DNA of 64,000 bases from Chrysopilus asiliformis (Eukaryota > Arthropoda > Insecta > Diptera > Rhagionidae), in NCBI GenBank assembly GCA_964034945.1, contig OZ035960.1, positions 27,701,487 through 27,765,486 of the forward strand, read 5' to 3'. Shown piece after piece: positions 55,001 to 58,975 of the stretch. The notes under the pieces were generated by a model, which ran no database searches, had not been told where the DNA came from, and was given only the letters and a program-made list of their open reading frames with translations. Position numbers and translations under genes: made by a program. Each line of letters begins with the position of its first letter. Positions within the stretch are counted from its first letter, which is position 1.

Positions 55001-56659
55001 TTTTCAACAGAAAATTGTTAAAATTTATCAGTTTTTGTTAAAAATCAAATATTTTTTTGTTTAATAATCAACATTTGTTTAATTTTAACACGTTGGCTAC
55101 CATGTGAGTCACCGGTGTACACACACTATTGTCATTACCGTCAGTTTCTCAAGTTCCATGGTTGAGTGCAGTCGTTAAATTGAGCTTACTATACATTCCT
55201 ATAGTTTCGATGTTCACCGGTGCCTCAGTGTGCAAAAGTGAAATAAGAGTTTGAGTCACCGGTGACTCACAAAGTACAGAAATGATTTTTGCGTTTTTTC
55301 CCAGTGTATACTAGCGGAGTAAGCATTTTTTAGCCAACGTGTTAAGCAAAATTGAGTTGAATATTATGCAAAAGTTGATTTTCAACTTAAAAATGTTTAA
55401 TTTTCAACCAAATCACAATTTTACACATTTTTAAATGTAAATTTACTTCATTTAATGAGGGAAATTTTACTGTCTACAACTTTGTTGTACATAAGACTGC
55501 CGAAAATCGCGTAGTTTCGGAGTAAATAGCAAAAACGAAATTGTGATTTTAAAAAACAGTCATTTTGGTTACTGGATTTCCACCAAACGTTGATAAAAGG
55601 GTCCTACTCTAGGGCCAAACATCCCTGTAAAATTTCATGGCTCAAGCCCTAGTAGTTTTCAAGAAATCTTATAGACAGTCTAACAAACTGACAGACAGAA
55701 AGACATTTTTGTAATAATGTTCCAATCGACTCAGGAGACTCAGAAGCAAAATTAAAAGGTCGAATTTTTTACTGAATACACTCAGAAAAATGGAGGCTAA
55801 CTCGACGACCTACATACGGCGTAATTGGCCTCGGGCAGGCGCGCGTTCGCCTGCATGTGGGCAAGTAAAACTGAGTTGACCTGTGGTTGGAGAAATTCTG
55901 AAATTAAGCCACCAGCAGGTGAAGTAGGGCATTGGGAGCTGCACGAGTTGACCTTAGATAGGTTAACTCTGACCGCTAGCTGGCTTACAGAAACCTCTGT
56001 AAGGTCACAGTTAACCTGACAAAAAGTTGACCTGAACATGTTTCTGAGTGTACAATACTTTATTATACTTCGCATAAGATATATTAATGAATGCGAAAGA
56101 AGCAAAACTTCTTCAAAGATTTGACAAATCTCTGCCAGCATGGATTTCGCTCCAAAGCAACTCTATTTATTTTTTTAACACTCGTAATTCATCATCTAGT
56201 ATTTTAAACAAATGTCAACAATACCTTTTCGTATGGTCTTCCCTTCTAAAAGTGTAAACTTTCTGGATGTCCCTCCATTTTAATCTTGAAATATATGAAA
56301 CTTTCTTATTTAGATTATCAAATTGTTTACCTTTTTGAAAAGTTTCAACAAAATTCGTAAGTTGAGAATTGCGAGGACGATTCTATTTCAGACATTTTAC
56401 TATAGCTGCGACAAAAATATTATTGTTAACCTTTCTTGTTTGGTTTTAATACTTGTAACTTTATGTAGAAGTTTTCGAATTTCATGTACATATAACTTTA
56501 AAATTAATGTTTATCTTACGGAACTTTCTCACTTCCAATTTTCGTAGTTAATAAATTTTCTACATTATGAGTTTGCTTGTATTTGCAGATTTAATGTTAG
56601 CATCGTTTGACTGTGAGGAACCTTCACAGGCCGAGAAAATAATGTACGATCTTACGTAG
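638..56659 (+). CDS. RASGEF1-family Ras guanine-nucleotide exchange factor, 3' portion (8 exons, partial)
   Basis: Coding exons are 638-834, 1333-1453, 1643-1774, 4549-4683, 8117-8260, 20643-20899, 29098-29261 and 56589-56659 (stop TAG). All join in frame through AG/GT borders and give 406 residues; the start lies upstream of the window. Residues 1 to about 110 form the RasGEF_N domain, with FLLSSRVFIRPHELLGRL and TFPYDFRDERIM, hallmarks of RASGEF1A/B/C. The CDC25-type catalytic domain covers about residues 107-360, with LETYLEWSARLRLFVCNEIL, GNYNSATAILESLESPPIAR, VIPVFADIVK and KLPNGHIN. The protein ends in a short LASFDCEEPSQAEK tail, like vertebrate RASGEF1 proteins. By family it promotes GDP release from Ras/Rap-type GTPases at membranes. 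A serine-rich insert (about residues 285-305, in exon 6) lies inside the catalytic domain. Introns are huge and full of transposons, yet no exon is damaged, so the gene looks functional. The fly orthologue name is not assigned. Confidence 0.93.
1333..1453 (+). CDS. RASGEF1-like exon b
   Basis: The 121-nt exon after TTTGCAG ends at GACAAG|GTAACT. It continues RasGEF_N (SALLNRLTDLEQHEEHFRA), the helical part of the N-terminal domain. The preceding 498-nt intron (835-1332) shows no recognisable element. Confidence 0.92.
1643..1774 (+). CDS. RASGEF1-like exon c
   Basis: The 132-nt exon lies between AAATAG and CAG|GTAAAC. It encodes the link into the catalytic domain (PTPTQFAQILCRIERKLAKH, then VGPEEFVQ), matching the family segment where LTHIELDRV-type sequence starts the CDC25 fold. 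A second AG four bases downstream would break the frame, so the first acceptor was chosen. Confidence 0.92.
2664..3843. mobile_element. Large terminal-inverted-repeat element (TAGGGTGACCATA type), interrupted
   Basis: The left end TAGGGTGACCATATGTC and right end GACGTATGGTTACCCTA are imperfect inverted repeats, followed inward by CCCGG-rich stretches on both sides. No target-site duplication or intact transposase is visible. A 340-bp MITE has inserted at 3428-3767. Related, more decayed pieces lie near 23270-23804, 25700-25790, 27010-27240 and 32690-33090; they share the CTGCGGCGCA motif and the CCCGG / GTATGGTCACCCT end. The ends resemble hAT elements but I cannot prove the superfamily. Confidence 0.55.
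3428..3767. mobile_element. MITE with 10-bp target-site duplication, copy 1
   Basis: Flanked by the perfect direct repeat AATTATTCGG (3418-3427 and 3768-3777). Terminal inverted repeats read CTATTTCATACGCAGGG at the left and its complement at the right. It splits the host repeat 2664-3843 cleanly, so the borders are well supported. A second copy is at 10209-10572 with its own 10-bp duplication. The 9-10-bp duplication suggests a Mutator-like (MULE) origin. Confidence 0.8.
4549..4683 (+). CDS. RASGEF1-like exon d
   Basis: The 135-nt exon follows CATTTAG and ends at TTACAG|GTAAAT. A low-complexity Ser/Thr/Gly/Pro stretch precedes CNLETYLEWSARLRLFVCNE, which matches the YDNWFNCLSMLVATEVC region of vertebrate RASGEF1 proteins. 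Both ends are in phase 0. Confidence 0.92.
5385..5833 (-). pseudogene. Internally deleted mariner/Tc1-superfamily transposase relic
   Basis: Read on the minus strand, an ATG at 5717 gives MVKFTNEQC, a typical N-terminus of this family, and then jumps directly to HTAGQTIDLLKEKFGNRVIS and WPPRSCDLTPLDFFLWGY. In intact relatives HTA follows the second catalytic Asp, so the DNA-binding region and the first two catalytic Asp residues are gone. The frame is then lost, but the usual C-terminus (LEELKNNIEREIANV, VVENWLQRI) is readable down to about 5390. The sequence GGGTCTTTCAATAAGGACAT (complement, near 5830) is probably the terminal repeat. The gene is dead. Confidence 0.8.
7211..7661. mobile_element. 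451-bp fold-back element (long inverted repeat)
   Basis: Arms 7211-7398 and 7475-7661 are near-complementary over their full length, with a spacer of about 76 bp. Ends read CAGGGGTGGCTTCATG and CATGAAGTCACCCCAG. Both arms carry TCGATCGACTAA and CTGTACCAGCTCTAC. The CAGGGGTG end resembles hAT elements, but no target-site duplication is visible. There is no coding sequence. Confidence 0.75.
8117..8260 (+). CDS. RASGEF1-like exon e (catalytic core)
   Basis: The 144-nt exon follows ATTGCAG and ends at GTAACG|GTAAGT. It carries the conserved CDC25 core: a helix (IVELWSGVAQYCLLVGNYNS), then AILESLESPPIARLK, the equivalent of the family's MAIISGLxxxPVxRLK motif. An in-frame ATG at 8105 is intronic and is not a start. 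Confidence 0.94.
10209..10572. mobile_element. MITE with 10-bp target-site duplication, copy 2
   Basis: Same family as 3428-3767: TIR CTATTTCATACGCAGGG, internal GCCATGCTGCTTGCAGGTCA and AACAGTGGGTTTTGA. It is flanked by CATTTCATTT at 10199-10208 and 10573-10582. The duplications differ in sequence from copy 1, which supports two independent insertions. Confidence 0.8.
10716..11271 (+). mobile_element. DINE-1-like repeat, family 2, copy 1
   Basis: Starts near TATACTCTGTATGAGAATC, continues with ACCAATCGTCGGACA, a CCGTCTGTCCGT-rich core (about 10850-10905), then a TTGAACTAAAGACTTGAAAT stretch and CTCGAAAACGGTG. This order (subterminal repeat, CTGTC microsatellite, conserved block) matches the non-autonomous Helitron relatives called DINE-1/INE-1. 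Other copies in the window are at 21343-21799, 27343-27760, 36236-36475 (reverse) and 42928-43662. Confidence 0.6.
11173..12587. repeat. Composite: direct repeats flanking a ~950-bp palindrome
   Basis: Two imperfect direct repeats (11173-11394 and 12363-12587; both carry GCTTTCCCCGTC, TTCAAAATAAAATACT and TCCTAGAGGT) flank an inverted pair of ~450-bp units. Unit 1 (11401-11895) and unit 2 (11914-12353) are reverse complements, and each unit itself ends in CTCCATTACCATGA and TCATGGTAAT(A/G)GAG. So two copies of one TIR element lie head to head, 18 bp apart, inside a duplicated piece of DINE-1-like sequence. No coding sequence is supported. Confidence 0.8.
13677..13740. mobile_element. Tc1-like terminal fragment
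   Basis: GTGAGTGTAAAAAGTCGGCG followed by TACAGTC is a typical Tc1-family end and resembles the GTAAAAAGTCACCGTACAG end at about 14460. No transposase follows, so this is a fragment. Confidence 0.45.
13866..14434 (-). mobile_element. DINE-1-like Helitron relative, family 1, copy A
   Basis: On the minus strand the element starts TATACCCGTATGGTGAAACC, has a block of CTGTC/CGTC repeats (14243-14304 on +), the conserved GAGCTAGAGACTTGAAATTT stretch, and ends with the complementary subterminal repeat CACCATACGGG followed by a small stem-loop (GCCAGATTGGC). This is the DINE-1/Helentron-associated layout. ORFs rich in DRRTDRQT across the microsatellite are artefacts. Confidence 0.65.
14453..15057 (-). 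pseudogene. Tc1-like transposase pseudogene, 5'-truncated and frameshifted
   Basis: Read on the minus strand from about 15057: TDESKFNIF, KNLKHEVMVWGCMSGAGVG, then a frameshift near 14810, EDSDPKHRS (second catalytic Asp), SPDINALEHLWDLLDKK (third acidic position), and LVESMPRRLQAVIRSNGYLT with a stop at 14517-14519. The DNA-binding half is missing. The GTAAAAAGTC terminal repeat remains at about 14460. Confidence 0.82.
18770..19320. repeat. Degenerate ~110-bp tandem block interrupted by a MITE
   Basis: Repeated phrases GGTCCTGTAAGGATAA, CTCAAATTTTC, CTCATCTGGGG and GCTGAATCCGATTCTG occur before 18887 and again after 19160 and near 19230-19300. A related block in the opposite orientation lies at 6835-7080. 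The 272-bp CACTCAG element sits inside and is flanked by TA. Confidence 0.55.
18888..19159 (+). mobile_element. CACTCAG-family MITE, copy 1 (272 bp)
   Basis: The ends CACTCAGAAAAATG and CATTTTTCTGAGTG-type form short inverted repeats, with TA directly repeated on both sides. Internally it has a perfect 15-nt inverted repeat AGGTTAACTCTGACC (19069-19083 with 19112-19126) with inner complementary CTTACAGA/TCTGTAAG, and three TTGACC(T) words. Other copies are at 26111-26357, 48100-48361 and 55779-56050. Confidence 0.85.
19582..19838. mobile_element. piggyBac-like MITE, copy 1
   Basis: Inserted at TTAA, present on both sides (19578-19581 and 19839-19842). The 14-bp terminal inverted repeat is CACGTTGGCTACCA. 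TTAA duplication plus short TIR is characteristic of piggyBac. It carries GTGAGTCACCGGTG near the left end and GGTGACTCAC near the right. No transposase is present. A second copy is at 55089-55341. Confidence 0.82.
20643..20899 (+). CDS. RASGEF1-like exon f (catalytic domain)
   Basis: The 257-nt exon follows ATTTCAG and ends at GACAA|GTAAGT. It encodes WSKL, a hydrophilic serine-rich insert (VPTSSSSGTSSS), then DWVVIPVFADIVKLALTARE, the family's IVIPVFNLFVKDIYFLHE segment. The lysine codon is split across the next intron. Confidence 0.94.
21343..21799 (+). mobile_element. DINE-1-like repeat, family 2, copy 2
   Basis: Begins TATACACTATATGAGAATC, includes GAATCGTCGGACAC, a CCGTCTATCTGTCTG core (about 21470-21510), GAGCTAGAGACTTGAAAT and AAACGGTGAGTCGTATTG. 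It is cut short at ACTTTTT by the family-1 copy that begins at about 21800. Confidence 0.6.
22380..23099. mobile_element. Non-autonomous hAT element (720 bp) with perfect 8-bp TSD
   Basis: Ends are CAGTGGCGG...CGCCACTG, a classic hAT terminus, followed inward by GGAGGCA / TGCCTCC on the two sides. CCATACGG is duplicated exactly at 22372-22379 and 23100-23107. It has no transposase. Its centre is a large imperfect palindrome (22531-22829). Confidence 0.9.
22531..22829. repeat. Palindromic core of the hAT element
   Basis: A 55-bp segment A (starts TTCATAGAGGCTAGCCTCCG) and a ~53-bp segment B are followed by a partial A, a short loop, then the complements A', B' and A' again, giving the order A-B-a-loop-A'-B'-A'. 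Arms pair over about 110-130 nt, so RNA or single-stranded DNA from this stretch would fold strongly. Confidence 0.8.
24780..25215 (+). repeat. Three tandem ~145-180-bp units with a retroelement-like tail
   Basis: Each unit has TCTATGTTGG, CCAATCGG(C/T)TC(G/A)G, CGCGAAAGAGTAACATAGAG and CCCCCT(C)CCCTTACTCCC. The last unit ends in GTTCAGCCGTTTTTGCGTGA, GACAGACAGACACG and TATATATTAGTATGATA, a tail common at 3' ends of insect RTE-type retroelements and their SINEs. Superfamily assignment is tentative. Confidence 0.5.
26111..26357 (-). mobile_element. CACTCAG-family MITE, copy 2 (247 bp, inverted)
   Basis: Reverse complement of the copy at 18888-19159, with the same ends and CA repeated on both sides (26109-26110, 26358-26359). 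It lacks about 25 bp of the GC-rich stretch present in the other three copies (GGCCTCGGGCAGGCGCGCG). Confidence 0.85.
27092..27218. mobile_element. PIF/Harbinger-like MITE (127 bp)
   Basis: TIR GGCCCGTTTGCTGAAAC, with TTA repeated at 27089-27091 and 27219-27221. TWA duplication and a GGCCC terminus fit PIF/Harbinger. It sits in a relic of the TAGGGTGACC repeat (compare GATTTGGTCTTAAAAC at about 2750). A decayed copy is at about 32453-32571. Confidence 0.75.
27343..27760 (+). mobile_element. DINE-1-like repeat, family 2, copy 3
   Basis: Contains CCGTCCGTTTGTCTGTCCGT (about 27378), ATTGAGCTAGAGACTTGAAA, CTCGAAAACGGTAAGTCGTA and the family 3' end CATATAGACTATTTGACGAT. A near-perfect hairpin (27660-27719) interrupts the usual TAAATAAA... 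stretch before the 3' end. Confidence 0.6.
27660..27719. repeat. Perfect-type 29-bp hairpin
   Basis: Arms starting AGAACAGATAAGTTTTT and ending AAAAACTTATCTGTTCT pair over 29 bp with one mismatch and a 2-nt loop (GG). The loop is too short for a miRNA precursor. It is probably a tiny palindromic insertion in the DINE-like copy. Confidence 0.8.
29098..29261 (+). CDS. RASGEF1-like exon g
   Basis: The 164-nt exon follows TTTTTAG and ends at TCAG|GTGAGT. It begins LPNGHINVTAFDRLAAIV, the strongly conserved LPNGHINF motif of RASGEF1 proteins, followed by the last catalytic helices. The final aspartate codon is completed 27.3 kb downstream. Confidence 0.94.
30697..31567. mobile_element. PIF/Harbinger-like element, outer (871 bp)
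   Basis: TIR AGGTGATGGCCCAATAGAAG at both ends, with TAA repeated at 30694-30696 and 31568-31570. It contains a second element at 30859-31296 with its own TIR and TTA duplication. There is no intact transposase. Confidence 0.75.
30859..31296. mobile_element. PIF/Harbinger-like element, nested (438 bp)
   Basis: Ends CCCTTGAAGCACAATGAACG and the complement of CCCTTGGAGCACAATGAACG pair for about 35 bp (continuing CAACCAAGCCGCAAC). TTA is repeated at 30856-30858 and 31297-31299. An ATG at about 31023 opens only 27 codons with no recognisable transposase. Confidence 0.75.
32453..32571. mobile_element. Degenerate copy of the 127-bp Harbinger-like MITE
   Basis: Shares CAACTTAA, GAATTTCTA(C/T)GG and TAAGTAGGCTAA(C/G)CACAACTTAA with 27092-27218, and ends in CAAACGGGCCT. 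The left end has decayed (GCCGTTTGCACC). No duplication is kept. Confidence 0.55.
32690..33090. repeat. CTGCGGCGCA-rich relic with a hairpin
   Basis: Copies of (C)CTGCGGCGCA or one-base variants occur near 32693, 32719, 32745, 32811 and 32955, partly as a short tandem array (unit about 27 bp, TTGTAAA(G/A)ATGTAG...). A palindrome at 32981-33026 (ATGTAGAAAATAAAACTTGA with its complement) follows. CCCGG words at the right end link it to the relic family of 2664-3843. Confidence 0.55.
34627..34860. mobile_element. pogo/Tc1-like MITE (234 bp)
   Basis: TIR CACCCATACCTCGATATACG at both ends, inserted at TA (34625-34626 and 34861-34862). The CCTCGATATACG core is characteristic of pogo-type elements. 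An inner GGCCGTATATCGA motif is repeated near 34668. No coding sequence. Confidence 0.8.
36236..36475 (-). mobile_element. DINE-1-like repeat, family 2, truncated copy 4
   Basis: Reverse orientation: GACAAACAGACGGACGGACA block (36291-36345), GATTGGTTCGATGCGTTACA and a TCATATAGAG end at about 36463. The 3' half is missing. Confidence 0.55.
36718..37113. mobile_element. TIR element with 10-bp flanking repeat (396 bp)
   Basis: Inverted ends GGTAAAGTATCCAGATCTGA and the complement of TCAGATCTGGGTATTTTACC. ATTTTGTATA flanks at 36708-36717 and 37114-37123. The left end carries four extra bases before the TIR, so the exact border is uncertain. The duplication length suggests a Mutator-like element. 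Confidence 0.55.
39918..40406. mobile_element. TIR element AGGGTATTCACAGTC (about 490 bp)
   Basis: Left AGGGTATTCACAGTCGTCTT and right AGAGGACTGTGAATACCCT are inverted repeats. Inner stretches have repeated TTACCG(A) words (GGTAATT, ACCGAATACCGAAAA). A clear duplication is not visible, only a weak CATT. No transposase. Confidence 0.6.
40712..41040. mobile_element. Inverted-repeat element with ~63-bp arms
   Basis: Arms about 40738-40800 and 40973-41035 pair nearly perfectly (CCTTTAATTTTACGATTGAG, TACAAAAAGGAATGTTCCCC). The spacer has repeated TTCCCA and TGGGAA words. No duplication and no ORF of interest. Confidence 0.6.
42928..43662 (+). mobile_element. DINE-1-like repeat, family 2, copy 5 (longest)
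   Basis: Starts TATACTCTATATGAGAGATA, has a (CTGTCCGT)n core (43065-43150), GGATTGAGCTAGAGACTT, two successive CTCGAAAACGG(T/C)GAGT blocks (43315, 43453), and ends TCATATAGAGTATTTGACGA. The start and end are inverted subterminal repeats. The duplicated block makes this copy longer than the others. Confidence 0.65.
43684..45152. mobile_element. hAT element (1469 bp) with 8-bp TSD and nested sequence
   Basis: Ends TAGGGGCTGCAATACCGG and the complement of TAGGGCCTGCAAAATTACCG, with dense ACCGGT words near both ends. TATATAAT is repeated at 43676-43683 and 45153-45160. The interior contains an inverted pair (43846-43898 with 43989-44039) and another TIR element (about 44058-44623). No transposase frame is readable. 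Confidence 0.82.
44058..44623. mobile_element. Nested TIR element GAAGACCTCGGTGC (about 566 bp)
   Basis: TIR GAAGACCTCGGTGCAAAAAG continuing CGGTCA and CCACTTTTT pairs over about 38 bp at both ends, within the hAT element. The target-site duplication is unclear. Confidence 0.65.
45838..45950 (-). mobile_element. Fragment of DINE-1-like repeat
   Basis: In reverse orientation this keeps GCTAGAGACTTGTAATTCTG, CATTTGTGAGAAATAC and a GGGCAAAATCGGACCAAT stretch of family 2. Nothing of the microsatellite core is left. Confidence 0.45.
46010..46260 (+). pseudogene. hAT transposase C-terminal (dimerisation) domain relic
   Basis: The + strand reads FSAIVEYAFALPGTSA, then a frameshift, then NVFS-type residues, KTRLQAKTLKS, and LEFFDYLKKDKDMLK across at least two frames. 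LPGTSA, VERVFS and the following helix are hallmarks of the hAT C-terminal domain. Only about 80 residues survive and there is no start or catalytic region, so the gene is dead. Confidence 0.75.
48100..48361 (+). mobile_element. CACTCAG-family MITE, copy 3 (262 bp)
   Basis: Same ends and body as 18888-19159, with TG repeated on both sides (48098-48099, 48362-48363). A ~15-bp deletion removes AGCTGGCTTACAGA from the loop of its internal inverted repeat. Confidence 0.85.
48950..49420 (+). mobile_element. CTGTC-core repeat, family 3, copy 1
   Basis: CATGACGGAGACCGACTCGA, CAGTACGAAATCCGTTTCAG, then a (CTGTCTGTCGGT)n core (49035-49137) and CTCGAGAACGCGTTGACTTA. The same sentences occur reversed at 51640-51850, so this is a dispersed family with the same layout as the DINE-like repeats. 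Confidence 0.55.
49462..49541. repeat. 29-bp-arm hairpin
   Basis: CTGTCGATTCGACGACTTTT (49462) pairs with its complement ending at 49541 over 29 bp with three mismatches and a 22-nt loop. It could be a small palindromic MITE remnant. Confidence 0.6.
51120..51439. mobile_element. Mutator-like MITE with 10-bp TSD (320 bp)
   Basis: TIR AGAGAGCCT(A/T)TAACCTAG continuing AGAGTGGCCATG at both ends. TATATGGCGT is repeated at 51110-51119 and 51440-51449. The interior has four variants of ATAGACTGTTCTAA. A 10-bp duplication fits a MULE origin. Confidence 0.8.
51640..51850 (-). mobile_element. CTGTC-core repeat, family 3, copy 2
   Basis: Reverse complement of the family at 48950: CTGAAACGGATTTCGTACTG, GAGTCGGTCTCCGTCATGAA, and CTAGCTCAACGCGTGCTTGA. 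The microsatellite core is reduced to CCCGACAGACTGAAAGACG. Confidence 0.5.
51862..52222. mobile_element. 361-bp TIR element, copy A
   Basis: Ends TCCGGTATTACA and TGTAATACCGCGC form short inverted repeats, followed inward by GGCAACTTT(T/C)GGGCTTA on both sides and several GGCTTAWWTAAGCC palindromes. TATG is repeated at 51858-51861 and 52223-52226. A near-identical copy of the same length lies at 53641-54001. Confidence 0.75.
53641..54001. mobile_element. 361-bp TIR element, copy B
   Basis: Same orientation and length as copy A, differing at a small number of positions. TAAG is repeated at 53637-53640 and 54002-54005. Different 4-bp duplications show two separate insertions 1.4 kb apart. Confidence 0.75.
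55089..55341. mobile_element. piggyBac-like MITE, copy 2
   Basis: TTAA at 55085-55088 and 55342-55345. The left TIR CACGTTGGCTACCA is intact; the right end keeps only GCCAACGTG. It contains TGAGTCACCGGTG (left), CACCGGTGCCTCAG (middle) and GAGTCACCGGTGACTCAC (right). Relative to 19582-19838 it has a different middle of about 100 bp. Confidence 0.8.
55779..56050 (+). mobile_element. CACTCAG-family MITE, copy 4 (272 bp)
   Basis: Same length as copy 1, with TA repeated on both sides (55777-55778, 56051-56052). The right TIR has one change (CATGTTTCTGAGTG), and one arm of the internal inverted repeat has a single substitution (GGTCACAGTTAACC). Confidence 0.85.
56589..56659 (+). CDS. RASGEF1-like terminal coding exon
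   Basis: The 71-nt exon after TTTGCAG restores the phase left by the exon ending at 29261. It encodes a short acidic tail, LMLASFDCEEPSQAEK and six more residues, then TAG at 56657-56659. The LASFDCEE segment matches the VASFESEG tail of vertebrate RASGEF1 proteins, supporting the splice over 27 kb. Candidate poly(A) signals AATAAA follow at 56908 and around 56960-57000. Confidence 0.88.
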
Positions 56660-58312
56660 CATCGAATGGAAATCGTTTTCTACATCGAACTAATTCTCAT
56701 CATCCGCATCCTGGTTTATAGCATCCGTGTAAGAAAAGAACGTTACAAAAAATGTGTTGTATTTTTTTTTTAAATTTTTGTATAATCAGAATAGTCAACA
56801 GTGTAAAAACAATGAAACAAATTAAAATACCAACAAAAAATAACTTAGCACATACAATCTAAGAGAAAATTGTGGTATTATTGTTTGATGTTTTTTTTTA
56901 AAATTAAAATAAATTTTTGTTTGTTTTATGTATCAGATTGAATGGTAAAAAATACCCGATTTAATAAAAAGTTAATTTTAGAATGATGAACAATAAATAA
57001 TTGTAATACATATTCAAAAAACTTTTAATAAATTTTGTAATTCATTTATTGTGCCCCCATTGGTTTTTATACTTGACAATATATATATATTTTAATAAAC
57101 ATTTCACAACAAATTTTATAAAAAAAAAAAACAAAATATATACTCCCTACTTTTTGAAATTTTAAATCGGATAAAGTCGATTAATTTCACATTATTTACC
57201 ACTTATCTCCTTACAACCATAAAAATTCAAAAAAAAAAAATACGCCTAATTGCTACTCTTTTTAATCATTTTAATGAAACATGTTGTATTATTGAAAAGA
57301 ATGGCTCCAATATGAAAAAGAAAATTATTGTATGTTAAATGTATAAACCTGTAGGATGCCGAAAGCCAAAAAACAAATGTTTAAAAAAGCACATCCAATT
57401 TTAATTGCTGTTTTCCGGAACAATACAATTATAATGTATTATAAAATTTAATAAATGATGGAACTCATAACAAACAGGAGATTTTTTTTGTTTGTACGCC
57501 ATGGGAAAAGTAGATATTGTCCCCAAACGGATTAAAAAATAAGCTTAAGGCAGTTTGATATGTTTTTAAAACCAGCACTTAATCAGCAATTCAAAAGGCT
57601 GTTTTAATCGTAGCGCACACCAAACGAATCGACATCATAAGGACATAACATAATACCAGAATTCGTTTTTTTTTCTTGTAAAAATTTGATTCTGATTCAA
57701 TAAATAAATTATTAGGAGAATTATGTTTTGTACATACTCCAATTAAATTATAAATGAAAGAGAAAACAATAAATTGTAATAAATAAATTAATAATGAAGG
57801 AATCAAATAAAAAAAATTATCAACGTTTTGTATATAATAGTTAAATTGAGAGTTTTCTTTTCTTCCTCTATTTAAGATAAGTATTCTGTCCCAGTCCGCT
57901 GCTTTAAAGGTCAACCTCATTATTTCCCCAATCAATGGTCTCCCACTCAGAACAGATCCATATCCCTTCAACTTTTAGAAGATAGTCGAGTAGTGGTTCA
58001 CAGATAAGTGGTTCCTTTAAATCCTGGAAATTTCTGTTAACGATCGCTCTGTCTAATTTTAGAGGTCAAAATATTTAAAAGGCCATAGTGGCCCTTTTTA
58101 AGAAGACGTCATACATTTAAGGCGAAGGATTTACTGTAGTGTGATGGCGATATTAAATCACGAAACAAAGGAAGCAAGTCCGAAAAGATGAAAATTGGCG
58201 CGACGCCTTTTATCAACAGCCCCATATAGTAGTTAATGTCAACGCATCCGTGCAAGACTATCGTAACTTGGCTTACAACATACTTCAATAATGAATTTTT
58301 AATGCACTAAAA

Positions 58313-58509
58313 CAGTGCTCCGCAACCAGTGTGTGCCGCGGTAAACATTTCAAAAAGCTATTTAATAATTCTTTCAGGATTTTTTTTTAATTTTTTCATT
58401 ATAAATATTTTATACACAAATTTTTTTATATTTTCTTTTGCGGTGTGCCCCGGATTTCCAGGAAAAAAAAATTGGTGTGCCGTATGCAAATAAAGGTTGT
58501 GGAGCACTG
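58313..58509. mobile_element. hAT MITE (197 bp) with perfect 8-bp TSD
   Basis: TIR CAGTGCTCCGCAACC and its complement. CACTAAAA is repeated exactly at 58305-58312 and 58510-58517. Inner GTGTGCC(G/C)CGG words are also inverted. It is too short to code. Confidence 0.9.
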
Positions 58510-58975
58510 CACTAAAACTCAATAACTCTTTTGAGATATTAAGGCTTCACAATTGCAAATTGAACAATTTTCTTCCAAAATCAGCAAAAAATAACTAATA
58601 TCCTACCCAATTGTAATGTTTTATCGTATTTTAAATTGTTTAAAATTTTAAACAATTTTAATTTGCTTTTTAAGAAAAATTGATAATTAAAACATTCACC
58701 ATATAGTCATTAAAAAGCTCCCTCTAAAATTTGGCCCGAATCGGATGAGGGGTTTTTATGCTATAATTTGAATTAGCACAGGATTATCAACGACGATCGA
58801 TTTCCCAATAAATGGCTTTACATCTTGAGTGGCCTAAGAAAAATCTTAACATTTTAGGATGTCGTAGGAAAACTTCCAGTGACAAGAAAAATGATTTTCG
58901 CCACTGTATAACAAATTGGAACAGACAAAATCCAAATAAATTTCAAAGAGTTTATTTTTCTTAATGCCGTCGTAT

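Larger units (their letters stand above)
29262..56588. other. 27.3-kb last intron of the RASGEF1-like gene
   Basis: Mostly transposon relics, listed separately: nested Harbinger-like elements (30697-31567), CTGCGGCGCA relics (32690-33090), pogo-like MITE (34627-34860), DINE-like copies, a 10-bp-TSD element (36718-37113), inverted-repeat elements (39918-40406, 40712-41040), a hAT with nested element (43684-45152), a hAT transposase relic (46010-46260), CACTCAG copies, twin 361-bp elements and a piggyBac-like MITE. I see nothing nameable in 29262-30690, 33100-34620, 34870-36150, 37130-39900, 41050-42920, 46270-48095, 49550-51100, 52230-53640 and 54010-55080 beyond A/T-rich DNA and short microsatellites such as (CAA)n at 38801-38821 and (TG)n at 34241-34260. 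Confidence 0.6.

Noticed and set aside
57591..57971. 126-codon minus-strand ORF downstream of the RasGEF gene
   Set aside because: Hydrophobic/asparagine-rich composition as expected of A/T-rich DNA; no recognisable motif.
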